Below, one piece after another: positions 10,809 through 20,977 of a stretch of 64,000 nucleotides of DNA. How positions within the stretch are numbered: the first letter of the stretch is position 1; every line of letters starts with the position of its first letter. A model generated the notes under the pieces. The model saw only the letters and a program-made list of their open reading frames with translations. It was not told where the DNA came from and ran no database searches. The DNA is from Corinectria fuckeliana (lineage: Eukaryota > Ascomycota > Sordariomycetes > Hypocreales > Nectriaceae), in NCBI GenBank assembly GCA_019137255.1, contig WPDH01000080.1:186001-250000 (forward strand), written 5' to 3'. The position numbers were made by a program, and so were the translations under genes.

Positions 10809-12529
10809 GCGTGTTAGTATGAGACGGACGAAGGGTGGAGGTTGTTATGATAATAGTACTATAATGCGGAAAGTTATGGTGCTTATAGCTATCATTCTTT
10901 CATTTCTCGGTATAACAAGCGAACATGTCAACGTCTAGTCATTAATAAACGATAATCCGGTCCCAGCTGAGAAGGCGTCCCGACCCATACGGGTACCTTT
11001 CTTGTGTGTATAACGTATAGAACCAACAAACACGGAGATGGTGCTGTGCAGGGTGCAAGAAGTTGAGAGTGAGGTGGACACGACGCGTCGTCGCAATGCG
11101 TGTGCAAAGGTCACGTGCTCTTCCGACTCATCCACGGGTGCTTACTAATGGTATTATCGGCTTGCATCGGCTTGCAGAGCGGCAAGTTTCTCCTCGGAAA
11201 AGGCGAAGGGTAAACAAACATTTGTTGGGCCCAGACTTCAATTCAAATAAACTGACGTTTCGGCCCTGAGTTTGATTGAATGGTTCTCAAGTTTCTGTCT
11301 ACCTTGAGATGATAATTCTGGCCACTGATTTGCTCGCGCGCGACACAGGCAAAAGTAATTTGCTTCTGCACCTACCTGTTGACCGTTCCATGCCGCCGAA
11401 GATGCTTATGCTACACGATCTTGCGTCCGGTGACGATTCTTTCTTCCGTAAAGACCATCACCATCATTTTTACGCTTGGAATTATGGTTTGGAGTGCAGA
11501 CTCATTAGAGACTGACTGCGTAACAAGGCTGGCCCCTTTCGATGCGCGCGGGCAGCCGAAGTGAATATCAGCCTACCTGGCATGGCGCAACACAGGGCCA
11601 AGTCTGCCTGACCGACATCGACACAATGCCCCGGTAGCCTTGTGCAGTTCTGCCCGTAGTATTCCCTACATTCATCCGGGATTTATACCAAAGTTCACAG
11701 TAAGGTCAGCAGCGCCGTCCCTCGAGCATCTCCGTTGGGTGCCGCTGACGTCGTCCTTCGGCACTACCCAGCAAGCCATGTTCGGAAACAAGCGACCATT
11801 CTTTTGACGGTGCTTTGAATGAATGACAAAGGGCATCTACTTATGTAGACTAGTAATTATTGTCCACTAGCACGATGCCCTTATCCGCTCCGGCCCGGCC
11901 GCTGATTGCGCCGGGAATAACACACAGCCCTAATCCCGCTGCTTTCGCTCCGCCAGTCGCGAAACCGGCGGGGGTCTAGCTTACATCGGAGACTCGGAGT
12001 TTGAACCAGGCGCGAAGAACATTGGCCGTCCGGATTGTGCCCGGCGGACAGGAATACCGAAGACCGACTCAGAAAAAAGGGGAGCCTCTAATAAGGGTCC
12101 CTTGGTGAGATGGATTGGATCGTCAACAGGCATGGCCACCTTGGCAATTGGGAAAGAGTGGGCCATTGAGGAACCCCTAACTTGGCTTTTCGTCGCTTCT
12201 CCTCCCATAAGGCTGGATTGAAAGTTGGGTGCGGGCTGTGAACAATGGTGATGTGGACGCGATAATAACGTAAATAGAGTAAATTCAATTCTTGGGGACG
12301 CCATTGCCCCGTGTAAACCTGTCGCTAATAGTGCCAATAATATCGATGAGCCCAGTCCAATCCTGGTCCTGGGCTACCCAAAGAGCCTGCCTTTTATAAT
12401 CATCTCCATGTCCATCGCTGCGATTCCAATTCACACCGGACGCAAGATGGCAAGCAGAACTCCCCAACACCTCCCCCCCTTATTGTATTCCTCAATGCAG
12501 CCACTGCATTCCAAGTGCAGCCCGCGGCT
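10809..12529. other. Intergenic region, no gene recognised
   Basis: AT-richer downstream of the nucleotidyltransferase-like gene, then mixed composition. A direct repeat of CGGCTTGCA lies near 11158-11175. Open frames of 60-118 codons occur on both strands, but none shows a known motif or typical codon bias. A GGTTCAAACTCC-like string near 12000 (minus) is not embedded in a tRNA fold. Confidence 0.5.
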
Positions 12530-12793
12530 TTAATGAGACGAGCCGCTGATGGTAGAAGCGTTGGAGGAGACCGAGTCGGTCGAGTCTTGGCGGGTGGCCT
12601 TGGTTCGCTCGCTGGGAAGACTTTGTTAGCAACGTGTTCTGCTTGGGATGAGACGGGGGCAGGCTCACTAAGCACTTCGGTCCTGGAGAGTACAAGTGTA
12701 TCTGGCACTGCCAGTCTTGATCTGGAAGCGGATGCTCTTGTTGCCTAGCTGAGAAGCGGCGGAGGCGGCGGCGGGAGCAGTAGTCTCAGGCAT
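12530..12793 (-). CDS. Small spliced gene, 68-residue Ser/Thr-rich protein of unknown function
   Basis: Exon 1 (12793-12669) starts in a CTTCACCATG context and encodes MPETTAPAAASAASQL, then NKSIRFQIKTGSARYTCTLQDRSA. A 57-nt intron (12668-12612) has a GTGAGC donor, a GCTAAC branch site and a CCCAG acceptor. Exon 2 (12611-12530) restores the frame (YERTKATRQDS, then TDSVSSNASTISGSSH) to TAA. Without splicing the frame stops after 41 codons, so the gene is easily missed. A TATATTAA-like box lies about 140 bp upstream. The C terminus is Ser-rich with the look of a phosphorylated tail. I do not recognise the family. The splice signals and fungal codon use make a real gene likely. Confidence 0.72.
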
Positions 12794-14918
12794 GGTGAAG
12801 ATTGTTGGAGGTTTGGTGTAGGGTACAAAGGTACGAGTGGAGAGAGTAGAGCGAGTGTTTGGAGACACGAGCAAGCAGAAATAATTGATGGTTGAATTTG
12901 ACAAATGGTCATGGGATGGGAAGAGGTCCCTTAATATACCTTGACGACACAGGATACGTACTCATGTTTTTTATCCTGTCCCCCATCAAGGACGCACATT
13001 TCCACGGACCTTGAAGCTAAAGGGATGAGCCATTTTCCTCAATGCGTATGTATGTACCTCCTTCAGCCGCCAGCCCCACGATCTGAAGCCTCCTAGACCT
13101 CCCAACTAGAGCGCCGCAGCCGGCACCGAGCTCCGTCTCCACGGATCGCGGGACATGCCACAAACCCAGAGCTCGGTCGCTCCACAGCCAGTCACCGTCG
13201 ACCTGCGACGTCGTCCAGGCCCCATTTGGCGAGTGTGGGATAGGTAACCATCTACGGCACGGCTGGGACGGAATAGCACCTGCAGGCGACGCCGTGTGGA
13301 TCGGCACGCCTTCTAGAAGACGCCGACCGAGACCATCTTCCCAGCCAATGTCCGTCGCCGATTCGTCGGCTGCCCACATTTCGGCCGCCGTCGCCTACCA
13401 CGACAGGCGCGAGGCCGGCCTCTGTCGCCTTTGCTGGACGGAGATTGCTTGTTTGGGACTGCCTGCGATTGGCGTAACAAGGCGAGCGAGTTGAGAGCGT
13501 ATCTTGCAATCCGCCTTTCCCGAGCTTCTCCCACTTTTCCGTTCTAAACTATTGGCCGACGTGTTGGAATGGCCTCGACCATCTCCGGGATAGATACATA
13601 CATGTACTTATGTACATGTTGATGTTGGATAACTATGGATACGCAGTATGTACAGCTGATCACGGTCCTCGTTGATAATCAACGCCACAAGATAGCTTCC
13701 ATGATTCCGAATAGCACCATCGGCAAGTCTCCGATGTTATTTGTCACGCCTCGCCCTTCCATCAAGAGGGAAAATCGGGTCTGTCATGCCAGAAACATCG
13801 GATATGGAGGCCAAGGTTGGGTGCAAGTCTTCTTCGATATCGAGTCCTTCCTTGTTGAGGCATGCTTGCCGGGTTGCTTAGTAGTGTTCGCCTCGCCCTG
13901 CCATCAACAACATGGGGGCTTGGCGTGATGCTAGCCGCGGCTGCAGGATAACACTAGACAGCTAATCCCTCGTCCAGGGGTTTCACGATCCTGATGACGT
14001 TGAGAGGAGGCCGGCTTCCCGAATTCCAACAGAGGGCGAGGCATCGCGGAGAGCCAGTACGCTAGTTGTCCATCCCCGCACTCAGGCTCCACGATGGATG
14101 CAAGGATGATTGGTTTGTGCCACGAAGAGTCCTGGCTCATCCTCACCGCATGTTACACAGGGTCTTGACAATGATTAAGCTGGAGCACGGCCATGAGGCT
14201 TTTTCCTAACGGATCGCGACAGAGAGCCCCGTCTGACATTGCCAACCATATCCCCCGGGCCGGCCAGTGCACTGCAGCGCGGGGGTCTGCAGGAGCATCA
14301 CATGGTCACTCAACGAAGAGCATAGAGCACCACAGCTTTGGTGTTATCGCGCTTGCCGCCGGCCTGCTGCTGCAGAAACGAGGCCATTGTCCGGTCATTC
14401 GCGCACCCTGGGTTAAGGGTCGTGTAGTTGAGAGTGCTGTGCTAGACCCCTCGGAGCGAAATTCATACCCTGTCATCGAAGACCTGGCTAGGTGTGCGCA
14501 TGCATGGTGTAAGTATGTCAAGCGTCTCGCCTGAAAAGGCATCGTTGGCAGCACGCGACGTCTTGGGCACTTATCTTCTTGGCAGCACAGGCTGCTGCAA
14601 TTGCTATTCGCCGTTATGTCGAATCAGGAGCCCTGAGCGATGGTCCACAGTAAATTACCATCTGTTCGGTGTCCAAATGGTCGACAACACACCTTTAGTC
14701 GTCTTGTCGCGGTGGGATGTGGCCTGATGCTCATAGTTTTGATCTCATATCCAAACTAGAAGGAGATGGAACACCAGTTCATCAGCATCGTCTTGGCTGA
14801 TATGGCCAACGGTGGCGTGAGCTTCCAGGAGGCGAAGTTAGGACCGAACTCGGCAGCGATCATGTAATGGCATCCACCATTACAGGATAGACTCACAGAC
14901 CATGAAGCAAAAACACGA
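12794..14918. other. Gene-poor intergenic region
   Basis: The first part is the promoter of the small gene at 12530-12793. The rest (about 13000-14900) holds only short competing open frames on both strands, none with a recognisable domain or splice pattern. No terminal inverted repeats or transposase-like frames were seen. Confidence 0.5.
12933..12940 (-). promoter_or_regulatory. Putative TATA box of the 68-residue gene
   Basis: Read on the minus strand the sequence is TATATTAA, about 140 bp upstream of the start codon at 12793. It is the clearest TATA-like element in this promoter. Confidence 0.4.
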
Positions 14919-15889
14919 CTACCTGGTGTCCATCATGCTCATGATCTGCTGTTCTTCGTCGACGTCTGTGGCGCCATTGCTAGCACGCAGCCCTCTCTTC
15001 TGCATTTCCCCCTCTACGGCCGCGCGAGTAAGCATGCCTCGGGCGAGGTGAGGCATGTCTTCCTTTTGTTTGCGCATGCAGTTCTCAACGCTCCGCATGG
15101 CTACTACCAGGAACCCCAGATCTTCCCTGTCGACATCGAAGACCTCCCACCACTCGCACTCGGGCATTTTGGCGCCGGCATCTCGCGCGGCATTGTAGAT
15201 GGCGGCAGTGGCCAGCGCGTGCGGTTGGTGGGTAAGGTACAGCATCTGCGGCGATAGCAGCGCCGTGTTCAGATACTGGATGGTACACAGAGAGATGGTT
15301 GACTTGGGCTGGGCGAGGAAGTCTAGTGTCTGGAGGTAGGTGATTGCTAGAGGATGGGGGAGGGAGACATGGGTATCGAAAGAGAGGGTGTAAAGAATGC
15401 GAGCTTCGATGGCGAGGAGTCGGGTTTGGAAGGTGAAGTAGTCGGCTTCAGACACATAGTAAGACTTGGGAATATTGATGGGCGCGTCTCGGGGGAGTGG
15501 GAATGACGAGTTTTCCGAGAGCAGGTAGGCATAGACGGTAGACAGATCGCGGGTCGACCGAGGTTGTGGTCCCATTTTGGACACCAGGTAGAGGGCGGCA
15601 GCGGAAGCATCCTTTTCAGCGTCAGCGCCGCGAGGATAGACAGTGGCAGGGACGGTGGACTTACACTGAACTCGTTGGCCATTGGAGAGTCGACAAGCCA
15701 GTATCGCGCCAGGATGACGTTTGCTTGCGCAGTCACGGACTGGGGAAGCTCGAGGAGGCGCCCAGCAGCCTGAGTGAGGCATTGCGAAGCGATGAAGACG
15801 GCATCCTGGAGATCCCGAGGCAGGGTTGAGAAGGAGGAGCGGTGGTATAGCTGAGAAGCCGTCGCGAGCGGGTTGGTGAGATGCGACAT
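14919..15889 (-). CDS. Cyclin L/C-type cyclin
   Basis: Two exons (15889-15665 and 15611-14919) with a 53-nt GTAAGT..AAG intron encode 305 residues. The N-terminal cyclin box is clear: QCLTQAAGRLLELPQSVTAQ, ILARYWLVDSPMANEFS and, across the splice, DASAAALYLVSKM. This pattern matches transcription-type cyclins of the L/K group, which pair with CDKs in transcription and splicing control. A second helical repeat follows, from about residue 155 onward (LLAIEARILYTLSFDTHVSLPHP). The last 40 residues are charged. The stop falls right after an AG|GTAGTC string, so a further short 3' exon cannot be excluded. The exact cyclin subtype is not certain. Confidence 0.85.
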
Positions 15890-16898
15890 GTTGTGGTGGG
15901 TTGCCGAAGAGCAAGGTCGACGAGGTTGGTAATGAGCAGTTCAAGTTTTGCGAGGCTGAGAGCTTGGGTGCTGTGGCAGCTCTTCTTCCGCCTTAGTGTG
16001 GGGGTGCAGGGGGCCGTGGGACCTGAGTGGTTGTCCACTCCCATGAATACTAAGTACAGTACGTACTACTGAAGTAACTCCTGGGCTGCCATGTCCTAAA
16101 GCACTTACACTCGTCGCGCGGGGACTGGCAACTGAGACACTCCTCTCTGAAGAGTCTGCATTCGGTTATTTTAAATCGAGGTTTACTTGCATATTACTTG
16201 AGTAGAAAGGAAGCGGGGACGTCCCCATGCCTTCAAGGTTTGTCGCTGTGTCGGCGCGTGTCCACAGAGAGAACTATCTTCACGTGTAAACCGAAGCATC
16301 ATCTAGATAGCCACTGGGTTATCTTTCTCCGGCAATGTCTCATGTGGGCACACGACGACATGACGTACATGGGTGGTGGCATTCATCACAAAGTGCCAAT
16401 GCACATTGACATCACATCACCGCCGTCGACATGAATGTCTCACTTTGGGAAGTCAACTCCAAACAATAGATAGGCCTGTTTATACGGCTGTTGGCGATAT
16501 ACACCAACAATTCACCATACTAATAATTTACTAAAACCGCCAAGTGTTTCGCCTTCATTGCCTTCTCACTTGCGGTAGCATATTTGCGGGGCATCTGGCA
16601 TCTGGCATCTGGCAGCTGCACAGACAGGGTAGACTACTATTACTAGTATGTACGCAGCTTGAGCCGCAGTGCAGTGGAGCTCGCCCTCCACAACAACATG
16701 CCACCACCCGCATCCCCAGTGGGAGCCATCACCACTACCTCCACGGCATTTGTACCTCCCCCCCTTCTCACACCCTCAATCATAATCATCACTGCCAAGT
16801 ACCTAGTTACCGCCACCTCAACCACCACCCGATCGCCATAGTAGCCTTCCACAGCCGCTCCCCTCTCCTTCTCTCGCTCGCCCTCTGTCGCCCCGACA
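15890..16898. other. Divergent promoter region, cyclin / SEH1
   Basis: Holds a GCATCTG heptamer array at 16591-16618 and a pyrimidine-rich stretch at about 16840-16900 just before the SEH1 start, typical of fungal promoters. No other gene recognised. Confidence 0.6.
16591..16618. repeat. GCATCTG heptamer array
   Basis: Three perfect copies of GCATCTG are followed by a fourth diverged copy, GCAGCTG. The array lies about 280 bp upstream of the SEH1 start codon. Confidence 0.9.
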
Positions 16899-18384
16899 AT
16901 GGCCACCTCCATCCCTCCCTCCCCCAACCAAGAGAAATCCGCCTTCGACCTCAACTTCCAGCACGGCCACAAGGACCTCGTCCAGGCCGTCGCCTTCAAC
17001 ACCTACGGCGACCGGTGCGCCACCGGCTCCGTCGATGGCAAGATCCGCGTCTTCAACCGCCACAAGGACGGCACCTGGCGCCTGTGCGATACCTGGAGTG
17101 CGCACGGCGGCGAGATTCTAGAGGTAATCCATGCAATCGCAACCCTGGCGCCGCCGCCTCTATCATCATCTCTATACCCTGGTCCACTGTCCACCGTCCA
17201 TGTCTCTCGCTGTCCCTTTGTCTCTCGCCCTTGTGTCATCTTGGTCGTACATGCAGGTCGCTGACTCGGTCCGCCAGCTTCAATGGCTCCCATCTACCGT
17301 CTACCCCAACCTCATCGCCTCGCTCGGCATCGAGGGCTGGTTCCGCCTCTGGGCCGAGGATCCCTCCGCCGCCCCCGGCCGTCGCTTCTGTACCGGTCGC
17401 GCCGGCAATGGCAAGCCTGCCTTCGACACGCGGTCCAACAAGGCGCCTTACCGCTCCTTTTCCATGAAGCATAACGAGGAGACCCGCCATACATATCTCG
17501 CCCTGCTCGCCACCGACGGCCGCCTAACCATCTACGAGAACGACCAACCCGAGAACCTGTCCGAGTACACCTCCATCGATGAATTCACTGTTGCTCCCAA
17601 GCCCAGTCGCGGCGAAGAGCTCGCCTTCCGCGTCCGTTTCGACCCTAACCCGGAGCCATGCTATACAGCTCTGCGCGCCGGCGTCCCTGCCGACTCCCTT
17701 GGCCTCGTTGTCGCTGCCATGAACACCGTAAAAGTCTACCGCTCGCGTGACATTCTTGCCACTTCAATGGGTGTCCAGCAGACTCAAAAGGAGTTTTACC
17801 TTGCTGTAGAGATATCCGGTCATCGGGGCCTAGTCCGAGACGTGACTTGGGCCCCTGGGAATATCAGGGGCTACGATGTCATCGCGACTGCTTGCCAGGA
17901 TGGCTACGCTCGCGTATTCCGGGTCGAGACGCCGTTTTCCAAGGACGACGGCAAGTCGTGGTCCGCCACCGACCTCCTGAAATCGAGCCCTCACTTCACT
18001 TCCAAAGACAATACCAACAACGGTAGCGCTTCCGCGGACAAGTCGCAGCCACCAACCCCTCAACTGCCGGCCCAACATCAACACCAGCAGCAGCATCATC
18101 AGCAACACCAATCCGGCCTCAGTGCCAGCCTTGCCAAGTCAGGCAACCCAGGTGACCGGCACTGGGCCGGCCAGCCCGGCCAGGTCAAACATACGTTTCA
18201 CGACATCTCACGGCTCGATAATCACCGGACCCCTGTGTGGCGTGTCGGCTTCGATGACGACGGCCAAATCCTCGGCAGCACGGGCGATGACGGCCGCTTA
18301 CTCTGCTATCGCCAAACGCCTGATGGAGCGTGGGCCAAAAGCTCCGAGCTGGCCATGATCAAGTCTCGCATGGCAACGCCGTGA
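16899..18384 (+). CDS. SEH1: Nucleoporin SEH1 (WD40 protein)
   Basis: Exons 16899-17123 and 17257-18384, with a 133-nt intron (GTAATC..CAG), encode 450 residues. The N terminus (FQHGHKDLVQAVAFNTYGDR, then CATGSVDGKIRVF) is the first WD blade of Seh1/Sec13-type propellers. Further blades include QLQWLPSTVYPNLIASLG, GHRGLVRDVTWAPG, DVIATACQDGYARVF and TPVWRVGFDDDGQILGSTGDDG. By family knowledge Seh1 is shared by the Nup84/Y-complex of the nuclear pore and the SEA complex that regulates TORC1 at the vacuole. A Gln/His-rich insert (about residues 350-363) with a Ser/Pro-rich flank lengthens the loop before the last blades. The C terminus ends soon after the last blade. Confidence 0.93.
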
Positions 18385-19488
18385 GAAATTATACCATTCT
18401 GAATTAAGCTTAAAGTTACTAAGAGTAAGCTACTTCTTATCGCTCAAGCTCAAGGAGGCCATGCATGAAACTGTCGGCCAACTGGCGGACCGTCAAACAC
18501 CGACAAGGTGACTATAATGTCATCAACACTCCGTTAAGAGCCATGCTCGTCTCTCCCTGGATTGCTCCGAGCCTCACAATCCACACCTAGCCTCTCCCAA
18601 ACGAGGTTGCTAAAGCTGTCTGCTTCGCTAGCTATATTGCACAGGGCGACCTTTTCGAAGTTCCACAAGCCAAGCGGTTGACCTCGAGAGTCCATATCGA
18701 GCGGTGTCCTGTAGCCTACAACATGTCTCGTCTTTCTTTCACGCGATTGTCAGCTCGTTAGCGGATGCAGCCAAATGACAAGAAGTGAATTTGGGGGATT
18801 TGAAAGCTCGTCTTAGCTGGAATGAGACTTGTCTATACGTATTAGGCGTTTGGTACACTGGATGTCCGCAATGTTTCTGCCAATCTAAACCAAATAGGAG
18901 AGCGAGAGAAACTCGTCGAGTCTATTTACAACCAACGAGGATTGTAGGGCTCAGGCAGTTGCGAGAATCACGAGTTAGAAACACCATCCTGTAGACCTTT
19001 ATGTTAGCTGTCACGGAGTCGTAATCTATAGAAGCAAGAAATTTGGAATAATCCACTGTCATTTTTTATTTGAGTATTTGTGATGCTAGGAATGACCACT
19101 CCGTGGCCTCCTTGGGGAAGATATCTCTCGGGTTTCGCATCTTAACCATTTTTCCCCTGCGACGTTGACGCCCAATCTGATATGGCGTGTGAAAACCAGT
19201 GGCGAAATAAAACAAAAAGAAGACGCATGCCAGCCCCTTTAAACGCCATTCGTGACTCGATCTTTTTGGTTGGCGTTGTCTTGTAATGGTCGTTGATGAA
19301 GAGCAAGAGAGCCGCATCTGATGGTTGTTGAGGGGTTAGTCAGCGATGGACCAAGCCTCCCACATCATGTACCTCCCCGCCGCCCCCCACGTGTCTATAT
19401 TGACCTCCAACACTCTTTCAAAACAGTTCCGATGATGCAAATTAGTCAATCGTCCGTTCATTCTCTCATTGACGCATTTTCCAATCGC
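18385..19488. other. Convergent intergenic region, SEH1 / delta-9 desaturase
   Basis: 3' UTRs of two convergent genes. No further gene or notable repeat is seen; the open frames present are short and lack recognisable motifs. Confidence 0.6.
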
Positions 19489-20977
19489 TCAAGCAGCGTC
19501 GGCACTGGCAGCGGGCTGGACCACCTTGGTAGCCTGGCTGCCGGCGCGGACGATTCGCTGGCCAGCAGAGTCGTTCATGTAGGTAACGTCTTTGTTCTCG
19601 AACTGGGCACGCTTCCAAACCTCGACCTCACCGCCACCGCGAAGGACACCCACTCGCATGGTCGACAGCAAGTTGTGAGCGGCGTTGGAGTGGTTGTAAA
19701 CACCGCCGTTGAAGATGGCGGTGGCATCCTTGCCAATAGCAGACTTAATGAGGGCCTTGCCACCGGGGTGATCCTTGACAAAGTCACCAATATCATGAAT
19801 GACGCCAGCAATAGCAACGAGAGCCCGGCCGTTCTTGGAGTCGGCGACGAAGTTGTCCCAGTGGATGACGGGGAGCTGGTCCAGAGGGATGCCCCAATCC
19901 AGGGTGGCACGCTTCTGGTCGAGCTTCTTCTGGAGCTGTTGAACACGACCCTTCTCGATCTCGTTTTGACGGAACTGCTTCAGGTCGTACGCGAGGCCGA
20001 GCTGCTTCCAGACCCAGATGGACCACTTAGTGGGATCATACTGATACCACTGGATGGCGTTGCGGTAATCAGAGGGGAATTCGTGGTGGAAGTTGTGGTA
20101 ACCCTCGCCAAGGGTGACGAGGGCGGTGATGACGTGATCACGAGGAGAGTTCCGGTCATCGAAGGGCTGGTCACCGAGCCAGTGGGCGAGCGAGTTGACG
20201 CAGAAGGTGGCCTGCTGGACGAAGCAGATGCGGAGGATACCGGCGTAAATGAAGCCACCGATCCAGTCACCCCAGCCGAGACCGGCAACGACAGTAGGGA
20301 AGACGAGAGCCATGACGATGATGCACTTCAAGAAGTTCCTGTGCTGCCAAACGACGATGGGATCCTCGTTGAGGTCGGTGATGTCAGTGCGGCCCTGGCG
20401 CTTAGGGTTTTGCTTCAAGACCATCCAGCCCATGTGGGAGTACAGCAGGCCCTTGCGGACAGAGTAAGGGTCCTTATCGGTGTCGGTGTATCGGTGGTGA
20501 ACACGGTGACCATAGGACCACCAGCGGATTGAGCCCTCGACGGCACCGGCGCCGACGGCGGCGAGGTAGATCTTGAGGGGAGTGGTGGCCTTGTAGCAAG
20601 AGTGAGACCAGAGACGATGGTAGCCTACAATCAAGACGGTCAGTGCCAATATTCTTGAGTCACGGAACGAGCTATAGGTGAAGCTTACCAGCAGTGATGC
20701 CGAGACCGGTGTGGAAGTAGTAGAAGACGGCCCAGAGGGCAGTGTAGAGGCGGAGAGGGACCCAGTAGGAGGAGATGAAGCCGATGATGGGGACGATGAC
20801 GATGAAGGTGGTGTTGAGCCAGTTGACGTGCTGGTGCCAATTGGACCAGGTCATGGGCGTGTCGGCGATGTGGACCTTGTTGACAGCCTTGGGAGCGTTG
20901 ACTCGGAGAGGGACATAGTCTGTCGTGCCATCTGGAAAGGCGGCGGCGGCCTTTGCGTCCGTGCCGGACGACGACAT
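19489..20977 (-). CDS. OLE1: Delta-9 acyl-CoA desaturase with C-terminal cytochrome b5 domain
   Basis: Two exons (20977-20689 and 20624-19489) with a 64-nt intron encode 474 residues. The three histidine boxes of membrane desaturases are present: HRLWSH (99-104), HRVHHR (136-141) and HNFHHEF (273-279). Hydrophobic spans lie around 55-97 and 195-240. A cytochrome b5 domain follows with the haem motif HPGG at 382-385 and the second haem-histidine region near NHSNAAH. This is the standard fungal Ole1 layout: the enzyme inserts the 9,10 double bond into palmitoyl- and stearoyl-CoA in the ER membrane, using electrons from its own b5 domain. The intron falls exactly before the first histidine box. 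Expression depends on a promoter that contains a long poly-G/C tract. Confidence 0.96.

Noticed and set aside
11995..12030. tRNA B-box-like string (minus) GGTTCAAACTCC
   Set aside because: The flanking bases do not form a T stem, and no acceptor stem or A box is present.
13635..13928. 97-codon plus-strand frame starting with ATG
   Set aside because: No motif, no codon bias and no splice partners; left as unassigned sequence.
16544..17467. 307-codon frame overlapping the SEH1 start
   Set aside because: Runs through the SEH1 first exon and intron in another phase, is Pro/Arg/His-rich and has no motif.
19321..20532. 403-codon open frame antisense to the delta-9 desaturase
   Set aside because: Shadow of a highly biased gene; low-complexity Val/Asp/Glu composition and no recognisable domain.
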